Shown here: in pieces, positions 35,257 to 47,510 of the stretch
Position numbering within the stretch: position 1 is the first letter of the stretch
Layout of the letters: each line of letters begins with the position of its first letter
From: Gnetum montanum
Lineage: Eukaryota > Streptophyta > Gnetopsida > Gnetales > Gnetaceae
Assembly: GCA_015680685.1 (NCBI GenBank)
Contig: MNCI01004036.1
Coordinates: 770,596-834,595, forward strand
DNA: 64,000 nucleotides
Direction of reading: 5' to 3'
Notes under the pieces: model-generated
The model's database searches: none
What the model saw: the letters and a program-made list of their open reading frames with translations, nothing else
What the model was told of the DNA's origin: nothing
Made by a program: the position numbers and the translations under genes

Positions 35257-36098
35257 TGATTAGCGACGAGGTACCCCTACGCCCAACCATATGAATATGA
35301 GCATTCACGCATGATCCGATTGAACTCCACAGATAGGCTAATTGTGGTATCTAGATAGTTACACGTTGATCGCAGTTCACTATCTTCCCACCTAGACTAG
35401 TATTTGCTTTGTCACGTATGATTTAGTCCAGAATGAGGTGTATGATGTGATCCTAAGTTAGTGCTACTCCTAGAGACAATGGAGAATAATCTTGATTAAA
35501 CTAATGAGTAAGAGGAAATGATGTCTAAGCTAACCTAAGTGCGATGAGCATCCATTCCTTAATCATCCGTACACATCTTGGACCTCATGCACAACTACCA
35601 CTGGGATTACCAAGCATAGATCCTAGGTACACTGCTGGGTTACCAAGTAGTCACACTTAAATGCTCATGATTAAGTCGTACTCATTCCGCATTTAACAAC
35701 ATGAATAGTAAATGATGATAAATAAATATTAACTAGGAAAGCAATAAATAACAAAAATAATTAACAATTAAATTAAAAAATTAAACTAAGTGAATGCTGC
35801 AATGATGAAGTAATCTAGATCTTTATTTTCGATAATGTGCATGTCCAAGTATGTCACACTCGAATAAAGGTTCCGTACAATTACAAGCATGACATTACAG
35901 GCATGCACTGGGAAAATATTCTAACTCCTATGAAAACAAACTGAAAGAGTCTAGCTACAAATGAAAAAAGGATGTCTAAATGAGGTAGAGGGCCCTCTTA
36001 TTTATAGGCTGGGATAGGTGGCTACATAAACGGGGCCCCATTGACGCAGCCGCGTATACGTGGCCCCGTCAACGCATCGACTGAATGACACTTCATCA
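35257..36098 (-). repeat. 3' LTR of element D
   Basis: It starts TGATTAGCGACGAGG (one change from TGATGAG) and ends TTCATCA. The promoter side has CATTGACGCAG, CGTATACGTGG and GTCAACGCATCG words and a reversed TATA box (TATTTATAGG) near 36000. It is mostly identical to the 39037-39897 copy by eye, but lacks about 20 bp found near 39830. Confidence 0.93.
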
Positions 36099-36110
36099 TA
36101 CCCCCACGAC
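36099..36110 (-). other. Polypurine tract of element D
   Basis: The complement reads GTCGTGGGGGTA and directly abuts the 3' LTR. It is the best preserved plus-strand primer site in the window. Confidence 0.85.
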
Positions 36111-37290
36111 TGAGTAAAAACTCATCCTCGATTCAAAGTGAGGAACAAGCTCAATTGAATACATAGTGGATAGGTATGGGATTATTAACTAAATAGAAAT
36201 TTATTCATGCCATAGTGGATATGACAAAATTGGAACACAGACACAAAATCTTGTCCTTGCGTAACCACACCTTAAGATGTCCATAGGCATTAGAAGGGTT
36301 AAATGTAATCTATACCGATGCAAAAAAACACACACATGTTAATACCACCATGATGAGATATGAATTCAATGCTATACAAGACACGAGTCATAAATACGAG
36401 AACAGCGAGATGAGATGAATCGGAGAAGGAATTGCAGAGATTGGGACTTGAGGTAACTGACTCCGGGCACAATGAATCTTGCATGTAAATCATGATTAAG
36501 GTGTCATTAACCTATCATTCCAAGATCAGGACCAAGTCCATTCCTCTAATCAGTGACATCACATTGTTTCATCCCATGATGAGCGACTATGAGAGTACCA
36601 AAACAATAAGGCGTACAATCACTTGGCGTTTTGTTCAAGGGAGGAGTGATTTTTTGTTTTGTAGCACTTTGTTTTTCTTCTTTTCTTTTTCTCTTTTTCT
36701 CTCTTGTTTTTTGAATACTAAATCTAGAGAAGCCACCAACCAATGAGCCACATGAGTATTTTATTCATGGATGAGATTACTCATAAAAAGATAAAAAGAC
36801 AAAAACATAAAACAATAAATTAAAAGGGTGAAAAACTAGAAAACAAAAAGTTGAAAAATTAAAGAAACAGAAAAACATTTATTAATTCTATGTTGTTAGA
36901 ATGGAGGATACCCTCCATAACTAAATGGTTGAGCATGGCTAGAATTAATAAATGGAAGGTGGGGATCGTTGCATGTTGAAAATATTGGGACCTGGTCATA
37001 CTTACCCAATTGGAGTTCACACACTTGATTAAAGTTGACATAGTGGGGCAAGTTATATGATGTGGTTAATTTATAAGGAGTTTACCCACTATGGTATTTG
37101 CGACTGTAAGATGGTATGCAAGGATCAACATGTCTCCCCATGTGGCAATATTCATTGGGCCCCATGGTTGTTAGAGTATTGAGTGGTGGCCTTGATAAGG
37201 TAACATGAGGCTTTGGGTTCAAAGAGGAAGATGCACCACAGTGTTGGATTTGTGCTGAGTTGGTGGAAGCAGTGGTTTCTGAACTGTGGT
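36111..37290 (-). other. 3' internal region of element D, non-coding
   Basis: This resembles the 3' region of the other elements: a half copy of the conserved block at about 36247-36290, and a segment near 36520-36600 paralleling 48570-48620 of E. A pyrimidine-rich run lies at 36650-36715. Frames here are not shared. Confidence 0.65.
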
Positions 37291-38893
37291 GTCCCTTTCA
37301 ATGGTCACGTCTAAAGAAGGAACATCTTTGATGTTGTGAAGGACCTCCACTGCTGTTGACAGTAGTAGCACAAGTAACGTTTGCGGGTTGGTGCTGTGGT
37401 GCAAAATCTTCTGGCATGGCTGGTGGTGATGTAGAAGGGGGTGAAGTACAAGAATATTGAGGTTGAGGAGAAGTGTAAGGAACATGAGGTGGTGATCTTG
37501 TTGGAGAGGACATGGGTGGATAGTACTAGGGAGAATGATAGCGATGAGGTGAGGTAGAGGATGTTGATCCCATTGGAGAAACAGGGTGTTGAACATAATA
37601 AGCATTTGGTGTTGGGACATATAAAGGGTATGGTCTAGTTGGCAGTGGCCTCCCCCACGACTAAGGTTTTTGCCACTGTGGTTGAACCTGATATTTGTGT
37701 ACAAAATATGGATGTAACATTCCTTCCCAATGCTCATGTAAATGTGATGAAACTGGACATTGGCCTTTGGGGTGATCGTATAGAAAAACGTTACATTGAT
37801 ACGTATGATTGGCAATTGAGTTCTTATTCTTATTCTCTTCTACCCTTTGTTTCGATTGTCTTGTGGTGTCCTATCCTGTTTCTCGATTTGGCATGATTTT
37901 TCCTCTAATAATTTTGGCATATTCTCCACATATTTCATGTACTCACTTCGTCATCTTATTGATCTTTGCCTCAATTTCATCTTGTGATTGTAGGATTGGC
38001 AAAGATGATTCCACCTCCTCGACGTGAGTTTATTTCTCCTCTTCATGATTATGGACCCTTGTTAAGTTAAGATTTTTTCCCTATTGAGAACTTTCAACAT
38101 TCTTCCATTTAGTTATTTCTCCTTCTTCTTTTCCTATCCGCTTAATAAGCTCTTGGAGTTGATGGGTCTGTAGCTCATATAGTTGACCTTGGACGTACAT
38201 CCCTAGGGTCTCCCTTGTTTCATTACGGAGTCCGTCTATGATATGGTACATTAGCCTTTCCTCGGAGAACCCATGGCCTGGGTAGTTGTTTAATAGTGCA
38301 TAATATCTTTCTAAGGCCATGTTCAAGGGTTCATGTTGTGCTTGTTTCCATTCTTGGATTTGTCTCCTCAAGGCTGACACTCTTGCATAGGTTTGATATC
38401 TTTCATTGAAGAGTTCTACCATTGTCAACCAACGTCGAATTGATTTTGGTTTTAACGACCTATACCATACTTTTGCTTGGCCAACGAGTGTCAGAGGAAA
38501 GAGCTTAAGTTTTTGCCACCCATTATTAATATTGTTCCATGTATAGGCATCGTAGAAGGCTTGTAAATGTTGTTGCAGATTTGAATCATAGGCTCCTGAA
38601 AACTTGGGAAAGTTGTTCAAATCAAGCATGGATAGACAACTTTCCTTACGATTCCTGTGGGCTATTCGAACAACCTCTTGTATTTTCGTTAATCTTGTAG
38701 TGGCCAGTAAGGGTTCATCACCATTGGGTAAGTTATGCTTTCATGTGTTGGGATGATGTTGTCTTTGTTTATGTTTATAAGAAACCTCCACCTTGGGTTG
38801 CATACTCCAATCTTCATTGTTATAATATTCGTTGATTCTCTAATGAATTACCTCACTAGATGTTGCATTATTATAGTCTTGTAAGAGAGACAT
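37291..38893 (-). pseudogene. gag of element D, best preserved copy
   Basis: ATG at 38893, 124 nt after the PBS, opens MSLLQDYNN. Two stops interrupt the first 120 codons; then 38081-38629 is open for 182 codons and covers the gag core: LDLNNFPKFSG, LKLFPLTLVGQAKVWY, YHIIDGLR and a Glu-rich helix. After the stop at 38081 the frame continues to a knuckle with YDHPKGQC near 37750 and a Pro/Ser/Gln-rich tail (about 37300-37515). The core resembles the retrotransposon gag family. The 182-codon piece is the longest clean in-frame coding stretch in the window. Confidence 0.88.
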
Positions 38894-39017
38894 GGTTGTG
38901 AAATTGTGTGTGAATTTATATGTGAATTTCTGTAAATTTTTTCTTCCTAAGGGATATATCATTAATTCCTTATACAACGATCTTGTATGATATAACTAAT
39001 CTAGATAACTAGCACCA

Positions 39018-39036
39018 TCCCCGACAACGGCGCCAA
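39018..39036 (-). other. Primer-binding site of element D (unmutated)
   Basis: The complement reads TTGGCGCCGTTGTCGGGGA, the expected complement of plant tRNA-Asp at its CCA end with at most one difference. It serves as the reference for the decayed sites in A, B, C and F. Confidence 0.92.
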
Positions 39037-39897
39037 TGATGAGCGGCGAGGTATCCCTACACCCAACCATATGAATACGAGTGTTCATGTATGATCTGGT
39101 CGAACTCCACAGATAGGCTAGTTTTGGTATCTAGATAGTTACACGTTGATCGCAGTTCACTGTCTTCCCACCTAGACTAGTATTTGCTTTGTTACGTATG
39201 GTTTAGTCTAGAATGAGACGTATGATGTGATCCTAAGTTAGTGCTACTCCTAGAGATGATGGAGAATAATCGTGATTAAACTACTGAGTAATAGGAAATG
39301 ATGTCTAAGCTAACCTAAGTGCAATGAGCATCCGTTCCTTAATCATCCGTACACATCTTGGACCTCGTGCATGACTACTATTGGGATTACCAAGCGTAGA
39401 TCCTAGGTACGCTACTGGGTTACCAAGTAGTCACACTTAAATGCTTATGAATAAGTTGTAGTCATTCCGCATTTAACAACAGGAATAGTAAATGATGATA
39501 AATAAATATTAACTAAGAAAGTAATAAATAACAAAAATAATTAATAATTAAATTAAAAAATTAAACTAAGTGAATGCTGCAATGATGAAGTAATCTCAAT
39601 CTTTATTGCTGATCATATGTGTGTCCAAGTACATCACACTCGAATAAAGGTTCCGTATAATTACAAGCGTGACACTGTGGGCATGCACTGGGAAAATATT
39701 CTAACTCCTATGGAAAAAAACTGAAAGAGTCTAGCTACAAATGACAAAAGGATGCCTAAATGAGGCGGAGGGCCCTCTTATTTATAGGCTGGGATAGGTG
39801 GCTACGTAAACGGGGCCCCATCGATGCAGGAAGGCTGCATTGAAGCGACCGCATATACGCGGCCCTGTCAATGCATTGACTGAATGACACTTCATCA
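39037..39897 (-). repeat. 5' LTR of element D
   Basis: TGATGAGCGGCGAGG to TTCATCA, 861 bp. The U3 side has CATCGATGCAGG and CATTGAAGCGACC words near 39820-39850. GCATATACGCGG matches GCGTATACG in the other copy. Confidence 0.93.
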
Positions 39898-39902
39898 GAT
39901 AT

Positions 39903-40800
39903 GACCAAGAAAAAGCTGTTGGCCATTTGTTAACCATCTTTAATTGCTTTTCTTTTTGTTCAAGAGCAAGTTTGGCATAATTATGACTAGTTTACCATTG
40001 TTTAAAAATGCATATTCCATGTCAACTCGTAAATTTTTTAGCTCTAGGGGATCCTGCTTGAAGTTATCAAGGATTTTTAACTCTCCCCAATAGGTATCAT
40101 CATCTTTATCAGAGAGTTGGGGATGAACTTGTTCAAATTTATCCATGCCATCAACATAAGCATATGTTAAGCTATCAGTTGGCTCCATGCATAATGTGCT
40201 ACTATTTGATTTAGCTCTCAGCCACTAGGTGCCCTCCTATTTTGTGACTACTGTATATATACACCTTTGAATATCTATTTCTTATGCACACTGATTGCAT
40301 GCTTTGATGTAGGTAGTTATTGCACCTGTTATCACTGTATGCAATAAATGAAATATGCTTCTTCTCTAACTTTCCAAATTAATTTTCTTTCTATATTTCT
40401 AGAGAGAGGTCCCTTATGCCCATACATGCATTGACTGTGGTTAACCAAGCTCTTCCCATAATGATGGGAAAGTCACCATTTCAATTCTGAACCTTTATTA
40501 CCAAAAAATTGATAGGATAGGACGACCCATAAAATGTGGTCACAATGTCCTTTACTAACCCTAGAGAAACAATAATTGACTGGTCTACCAATTTTAAACA
40601 AATGTTGCTTTTCTTGAGAGGTGGTAGGTTCCATGATTTGTACATGTCATGGGAGATGAGATTGACACTAGAATGAGAGTCAAGAAGAGCCTTGCATGGC
40701 TCATGTTCAGTGATCTGCAAGTAAATGAGTGGACTTACTAGGTCATATCATTTCATGGGAAGATGGTCATCCTTGATCCAATCAGAAACAACATGAGTTA
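39903..40800 (-). pseudogene. pol of element B: RT N-terminus and protease
   Basis: It continues pol of B beyond D. The pre-RT linker with EPTDSLTYAYV and FKQDPLELKNL lies at 39940-40188. Protease at 40480-40720 has LLDSHSSVNLIS, where the Gly of DSG is His, and LKLVDQSIIVSLGLV. Both parallel A 5690-6440. Confidence 0.85.
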
Positions 40801-42377
40801 GCATCACAATGTAGATTTGAGGTGGCATTTAGTTCGAAGGGCACTCGAAGGTGTTTGATGCAGAGGATGAGGGTGTTGGAGATGCAGGAAAATTAGTTGT
40901 ACTAGGTTGTAAGGATTGGAGAGGATTTCTAGGTCAAAAGAAGGATCTTTTTCTAGATCGACTGTCTAAACCACTCAGTTGGAAAGCTGGTTATGAATGT
41001 GCAACCCTTGTAGCATTTTGTTGTTGTGGTTGTGGAGGAATCTCACCTTGCATGGATGGATTAGGAGGTAACTACGTAGAGGGTAGAGGGACATGTGTAG
41101 ATAGATGCAGAGTATGGTATGAATATGGGTTTTTCTCCCCAAGTGGATGGTGAATGTGTTCGATGGTACTTTGGAGGGTAATAGTGGTGCTAAAATGAGG
41201 CATGGCTTATAGAACTTCTTGGAGAAACTAGTTGTTGAACATAGTACTCATATGGATCTAGTTGCCTGTAAGGGTATTACTACCTTGGTGGTGGCATTCC
41301 CCATAATTGTGGTTGGTGCCATTGTTGGTAATTATCACATGGTTGTGGAGGAGCTCCACTTGGGTAATAAGCTTGTTGTTGCTAGTGGAATTACCTTGGA
41401 TTGCCTTGAGGATAAGACAATCATCTAGGTGCTTGCCTATGTGCTAATCATGGATTCAATGTGTACATCTCAAACTTTTGTAAGTGTGATACCATGAGGC
41501 AACACCCCTTTGGATGTTTGTATTGAAAAATTTCACAACTAGTATCATCCTTGAAGTCTACAACTTCCTTTAGTACAACAACTTTGCCCTTACTTCTTTG
41601 GTAGGCATATTCAACTTCTTTTTGCCTCCTGTAATCATGGTCACTATTTTACTCTTTGGATTCTTTAGTAATCTTTATAGTAGCTTGGAATTTTTCATCC
41701 AAAGAGTCCCATAATTTATCAACCTTTGCAGAAATATCAGAAATAGATTTTTGGATACGCAAGGTTTTTCTGTTCACCACTTCATCAAGTGGTGACTCCA
41801 CCTTATCACAAAATTGGACCTCCCATTTTTTGATGGAAGGATCCCTATTATACTCTTATGCACTTTCCCTTTCTTATAACTCACCTTCTTCTTTTGCTAC
41901 CTACTCTATTTGATGATCTCTCAATTCATACAGTCTCCCTTGGGCATACAACCCAAGAGTTCTTCTAGTTTCTACTCTAAGCCCATCTATGATGTGGCAA
42001 AGTTATTCCCTTTGAGAATAACCATGATCAAGGCATCAATGTAAGAGCGAATAGTATCTACCCATGGTAGCATCCAAGGGTTCATGTGTTACCTATTTCC
42101 AACCTTGGATTTTCCTTCTTAGATTAGACACTCTAGAGTACATCTGGTATTTGTCATTAAATAGCTATAACATGGTACTCCATTGGTGACTAGATTTTGG
42201 TTCTGAGGATTGGTACAAGCTTTCAGCTTCCTTGATGAGTATCCTAGGGAAGAGCTTGAGTTTCTACCATTCATTTTCTATTTTCTATAAGGCACATGTG
42301 TCATGGAAAGCTTGTAGATGTGTCTATGGATCAGAGTTGTATCCCCCCTCAAATCTTGGGATATTATTCATGTCTAA
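40801..42377 (-). pseudogene. gag of element B, C-terminal two thirds
   Basis: Pro/Gln-rich tail (40850-41420), Cys/His knuckle SCEIFQYKHPKGCC near 41490-41545 with one Cys changed to Phe, then the Glu/Lys-rich helix and gag core up to 42377, where foreign DNA interrupts it. Stops and frameshifts are present. Confidence 0.8.
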
Positions 42378-42382
42378 GCACG

Positions 42383-43934
42383 TGATCTAACTATCTTTTG
42401 AAACACCACAAAAATTTTGGCTAACACTTGTAGACAGAAATTGGGCTAAGTCATGTTGGTCCCCAGCACAACCAAGCTTGAAAGCCTCATAAACAGCATC
42501 AAACGGACCATAATTGAACAAGCAAGAGTTCCTCGGGACCCATAGGTGACTACATCAGCATTCGGCATTAGTAATTTCATCCTTTGGGTTCAAAATACTT
42601 GGGTTTGACCAAGTATACGCTTTGCACGCTGGGCTATACACTGGGCAGCGTACAGGCCAGCGTATGGCAACTTTTGGGCCCCAAAAATAAGCCAAAACAT
42701 GCCAGAATTGAGCATTTGGACCCCCCAGAACCTTCCCCAAGTTCCCCAGCAGCTCTCAGCCTTTTGAAAATCAAATTTTGGGTCCTAAATGATGCATTTT
42801 CAAGTGTATACGCTAGGGACAGTAGCGTATACCACCCAAAACAACACCAAATTAGGGGAAAATAGGCTCAAATTTGACATACAGCACCCTTAGGACATGA
42901 GCCATGCAAATATCTAGTCAAAATTGGCTTTGGAGGTCAAAATTTGGCCCAAAATGCATCATTTATGGTCCATACGCTGGCCAGCGTATGGAGCGTATAC
43001 GCCTAGTGTATATGCTAGTGTACACACGCTAGACACCCAGTCTCATATGCTGAACGCTGTACACGGATGCCAACACACGCCAGAGCATGTCAAGACATGT
43101 TGAGGCTAAAACCAGTAGGCTAGAGCATGAATCCAGAAGCCAGAGACATCATTCTTTTTATAACATACAAATTCTTTTGTAAAGTTTAAGTTTTTTGAGC
43201 GTTCCAAGCCTATACGCTGGGCATTCATATGCCAGCGTATACGCTACATGCTGTATAGTTGTAATGTATCCTACACTCGATCAATGCACCACCTATCTCC
43301 TGATTTGATTTTTTCTCACCTCACAGCCACTCATCTCCTTCCAGATTTGAATCTAACGCCTAAGATCTCATAAAACCCCAATTTTTTCACTAGATCTAGG
43401 TTCGGAATTTTTACAAAAAAACACAAAAACTAGAATTTGGGAGACTTAGCAAATCTGGGCATCAACCTCTATATGCTACGCATCAGACTTGGACGCTACA
43501 TTTCCCTGCAACCCAAAACCTGCATCTTCCAACACCCGTCATCACCCAACGGGGCTAAACATCCACCTTGTGATCAATCCACAACTGCGTTCTGACCAGT
43601 GCACACTGTAATCATTTTTCAATAAAAAATAGTTTACATTTTTCCTAGATTTACTACAGTTTTCTTTATTTTTCCAGTTTACGTTTACATTCCCGTTTAC
43701 GTTATTGTGCTTGTTTACGTTACGGTTTACGTTTCATGTGCATCATTTACATATAACCCAACACATTGCAAAGTGCATACATTGGGGAAGTCCTCATTTG
43801 ATCCGTGCATGGACCATTCGAGGCACTCTGCCTTCGTCCATTCTAGCTTGCCCTCAAGCGAAGGTAGGGTCTTCTGTATCTCTTCCAAAGATCTCCCAGT
43901 GTTTGTTTCATTCCAGCCTTGCATCGATGATTTT
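42383..43934. mobile_element. Foreign 1.55-kb insertion in gag of B, probably a solo LTR of another family
   Basis: Homology to gag stops at 42377 and resumes at about 43940. The flanks are GCACG (42378-42382) and GGACG (43935-43939), a possible 5-bp target copy with one mismatch. The insert is richer in CpG and G+C than its surroundings, has no pol or gag similarity, and carries many GCGTATACGC/CCAGCGTATGG palindromic words (42610-43260), then AATAAAAAA near 43621 and repeated GTTTACGTT words (43677-43735). This layout of motif array followed by a poly(A)-like signal suggests an LTR read on the plus strand. Ends and class are uncertain. Confidence 0.55.
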
Positions 43935-43939
43935 GGACG

Positions 43940-44756
43940 ATACATCTTTCATATGCTTGGTTGGAATTCTAACTATCTCTACAATGTTAAGCATACTTCT
44001 AGTTGCTAATAGAGGTTCCTCATCATGATTGTGTTGAGGATGTTGGTGATGGTTCCTACAACCTTTGTGTTCTTGGTGGCTTTGATGCATTGTTGTTTTG
44101 TTGATCACCTTCATCACAATTATTTCGATGGAAACTTCCATGAGAACCAGTAGATGAAGAGGAATGTTTGAAATTAGATGAAAAGGATCGAGAGGAAGGT
44201 AGACCACCACTGTGACCACAGTGTTCACCACCATGATTCTATTCACTACAACCATCATTCTTAGATCCCTTGCCATTGTGATGTTTTCCCAAGTCCCTAC
44301 CTTGACTATCACTTCTTCTTGAACCTGTTTTATAAATAGTAGACCACAGGTTCAGGGTTGCACCCTCATTACCAATAACAAGGGATGAAGAATCTTCATG
44401 TTGAGAACCTTCAGGAGGAGGATCCTCATTGTCATCTTGGTTTAGCAGGAACAAGGAATTAGTAAAGTGTTTTCCCTTTGCAAACTCATGGTACTTCTCC
44501 TAGTGTTGATCTCACCTATGTTGTGTTTCAGTGGGATGGTAATCTTTAGTGTCATAACGATTCACAACGTATTCTTCATGAAGATCTAAGATGCTCAACT
44601 TCTTGAGAGTTTGAAGCAACATCTTGGATACAGATTAGTTAGGGGGCAAGATGATGTTTCCCTTCATATCACACCCTCACAACTGTTCATCCTAAGGTAG
44701 GATGAAGGTGGGACCTGCAGTTTGACAACTTTGCACCTGTGAGAAGAAGAAGACAT
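43940..44756 (-). pseudogene. gag of element B, N-terminal part
   Basis: ATG at 44756 (MSSSSHR), 136 nt after the PBS, as in A, D and F. The N-terminal block and a Ser/Asn/His-rich disordered stretch (44090-44340) lead to the break at 43940. Confidence 0.78.
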
Positions 44757-44892
44757 TTTGAAAAAAAAAAAATAAAATTATCAGTGTGCTTAGTATTTTA
44801 TATGTCATTGAGAGTGATATTAACCTTGAGTTTGTCCAATGATATAAATAATATTTACTAATCCTAGATAGCACATGTTTCAACAAACAAAG

Positions 44893-44911
44893 TTCCCATA
44901 AACGATGCCAA
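44893..44911 (-). other. Primer-binding site of element B
   Basis: The complement of TTCCCATAAACGATGCCAA is a mutated tRNA-Asp site directly beside the 5' LTR. Confidence 0.85.
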
Positions 44912-45816
44912 TGATGAGCGACGAGGTATCCATACACCCAACCATATGAATCACAGGCATTCACACGTGATCTAGTCAAATTTTGTGGACTTTGTAGTTT
45001 CTAGTGCACTAGTCTTCTAGGAAGTGAACCTTGCCCTAAGGTCATTCATTGTCTTCCCAACTATACTTGTGATGTACGCTAGTATGGTTAAGTGTAATTG
45101 AGGCATCTAATTTTTATCATTTTATATTTTATGATTTTGGTGTTTATAGGGAGATAAAAGTAATTGGATTAACTAATTTAATTTAACTAATTAACTAGTA
45201 TCTAAGTAGTACTAACATAAGCATGTGGTCCCACTTTTTGCACACATCCTAAACCCACGTATCCACTACTGGGTTACCAAGCACTATGCTACTGGCATAC
45301 CAAGTAATAATGCTATTGGGATTACCAAGTGAATACGTGTTACGCTTGAAGTAGTCATATTTATGTGTTTAATCTATTTAGCTTATCTTGATTAATTACT
45401 TCATTAGCTTAATTATGGTAAAACATTAAATAAATAATTGAAAACATTAAATGCATAAATGAGACATTTAAGCTATCTGGAATGTTGCAAGGTTTATCAA
45501 GAATTTCATCTTTATTGTTGCACACACTATTGTGCTCAAGTACAATAATACTCGAATAAAGATTTGTACACTCAATGACTCCTACTGTGAGCACTTAGAA
45601 AAAATATTCTAACTTTCAAATGAACAAACTGCAAGAGCTCCACTACTGCTATGAAAAATTGATAAACTCATGCCATAAATGCAGTTGAAGAGCTTGTATT
45701 TATAGACTGGGCCAGAACCCTACATTGATGGGGCCTCATCGACGCAATTGACTGTGTCAATGGGGCTGCATCAAAGCAAACAATGCCCAATCAATATGAC
45801 AAACTGGAATTCATCA
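44912..45816 (-). repeat. 5' LTR of element B
   Basis: TGATGAGCGACGAGG to TTCATCA, 905 bp. The U3 side has TTGATGGGGCC, CATCGACGC and GTCAATGGGG words (45720-45790), with a reversed TATA box (TATTTATAG) near 45697. Confidence 0.92.
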
Positions 45817-45821
45817 GTTTA

Positions 45822-47510
45822 GGTTTGTAGCTTCATGTAGTTGTGCTTCGGTGATGAAGAGTTTGTCCCTTTTCTTCATTAGTGTAAACTGGGTTACAAA
45901 AGTGTCTTTCTGGATGTTAAAGATATGTGAAATTAGTTGCTTAGCTCCTATCGGTCTTTCTAGCACTTTCTCATGCTCCACTACTATCATCCCTTTGGAA
46001 TTGATTCTTGTAGATACTTGGATATATGCCATTGAAAAAATATTAGGCAGAGATGTTGCAGAAACCTTTAATGCTTTCCTAATATGATCTATAACCACCT
46101 CAGTAGTAATTGTTTACTCTTTGTATATCATACTCATCATCATTGCACCTTCCCCTTCTTTTGATATCATAGAGAAGGCTACAACAATGCTAGTATTCTC
46201 TACAACTTCCCCACTATTTCCCACTATCCCTCACATCAGCCTACAATTTCTACTAGTGGGGAATAGAGATCAAGCCATAATTGTAAAACTTCCCATTAAA
46301 ACTTCTCTTATGATAGGGTTGGCACGAATAGTTGCTTAACTTCATTATCCTGAGAACAAATTGGCTACATCATTTTGTGACTAATTGTCTTACAATCTTA
46401 TTTAAGTGCCTCATGGCCAAATGATAGTCTAATGGCTTACCACCAAGCTCTTAGTATTATTATTCTTTGAATTATCTCAAGTACTCCTCTACATCTATAA
46501 TCTCTTTGGCTGGTGATGGTACCTCCTCTTCTTGAAGTTTTGGAGATGGCCTCTCCTTCATGATTTCTTGCCATGATGCAAATGGAGCCCTCTAGAGTAT
46601 GTTGTTGGCATAGTGAGTAATTCCTTCCCTTTTGCAAAGTTTTTGTATTAAGCATGGAAAGGGGGATGTCTTTTTGGGTCTTTTCATTCTTCTTAAATGT
46701 TTTTTAATCTCCATAAATATCACTTAGGGTAGGTTGATAGGAAACTTTCCACTAAGAGCCATGCATGTCTTAGTAGAAAAGGATGTTGCCTTGCTAGGTT
46801 GTACCACAAGATTAAGATGGTATGTTGCTATTTTGAAGTACATATGCTCTACCTTTGTTATGGCATCATACTCTTTGTTATCAACACCATAAAGCTATTG
46901 GATCCATTCCTTTTTAATTTTTGCATTGGACTATATAGACACCTCTACAAGCTTTGCCATCTCATTGGGTAACCCAAAATTCTACATAATGATCTTTTGT
47001 AAGTAGGAAACAATAATGTTTGTAATCTTTATCAAGGTTTCTTCTTGGTGATCATTTCATAATAAGTATGTTTCACTAAGGTACCATTCCCATTGGTAGA
47101 AATTGTAGGTTAAAGTGGGAAAGTTTACAATTATGCCTTAACCTCTTAGGGTGTGAACTCCAAGAATGATCCAAGTTGGGTTCTTGGAGAATTAAACTTT
47201 AGATATCCTTGCTTCTAACCTTTCTAGGTAAACCACAATAAAAGTGACCTTAAAGCTTGGCCTGCATCTTAGCACTTTATCTTGCCTAGATTATCCTATT
47301 TTTCCAATGGGAATCTAGCAAATAGATTCCACCTTTGCTTCTCTCTTGAATGGGTCAATTGCATGTGTGGCCTCAACTGCATACTCTACTTGTTGTTGTT
47401 ATTATTTTTGCTATCATCATCCTCATATTGGGTAGTTTTTCTTTGGTTAAAAAGGTTCACCTACTTGGGAGCCTTGTTTTAGCACCATCTACAATCATAT
47501 GAATGATCAT
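45822..47510 (-). pseudogene. Extra ORF of element E, N-terminal and central part
   Basis: This is the continuation of 15340-16515 once B is removed. It contains the globular block with FPCLIQKLCKREGITHYAN near 46590-46650, matching B and F, followed toward 45822 by the start of the coiled coil. The basic N-terminus lies near 47480. It is disrupted by stops. Confidence 0.72.

Larger units (their letters stand above)
35257..39897 (-). mobile_element. Element D: gag-only non-autonomous gypsy element (TR-GAG type)
   Basis: GATAT at 35252-35256 and 39898-39902 bounds a 4641-bp unit with two similar LTRs, a perfect PBS and polypurine tract, and a gag, but no trace of protease, RT, RNase H or integrase. 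The gag tail passes straight into 3' internal sequence. Such elements keep the cis signals and would need enzymes from an autonomous relative. The intact priming signals and the LTR similarity make it one of the younger insertions here. Confidence 0.92.
16521..45816 (-). mobile_element. Element B: gypsy retrotransposon with extra ORF, hosting C, D and another insert
   Basis: GTTTA at 16516-16520 and 45817-45821 bounds the element. Reading on the minus strand: 5' LTR, PBS, gag, protease, RT, RNase H, integrase, a long non-coding 3' region, the extra ORF and the 3' LTR. Removing C (18261-28205), D (35257-39897) and the foreign insert (42383-43934) leaves about 13.2 kb. All frames are broken, but the RT active site FMDD survives. 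B sits in the extra ORF of E. Confidence 0.9.

Noticed and set aside
36546-36743. 65-codon open frame and Lys/Arg-rich peptide in D
   Set aside because: It comes from a pyrimidine-rich run read in antisense, is not shared with related elements, and lies in the non-coding 3' region.
37219-37815. 198-codon open frame, minus strand, the longest in the window
   Set aside because: It overlaps the gag tail and knuckle of D in a different frame. The frame with YDHPKGQC and the Pro-rich tail is the one shared with other elements.
42555-42865. Overlapping open frames on both strands in the foreign insert
   Set aside because: They follow the palindromic GCGTATACGC array, whose self-complementarity opens frames on both strands. 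No domain is seen.
43705-44028. 100-107-codon open frames on the plus strand
   Set aside because: They cross the boundary between the foreign insert and gag of B, so they cannot be an inherited gene.
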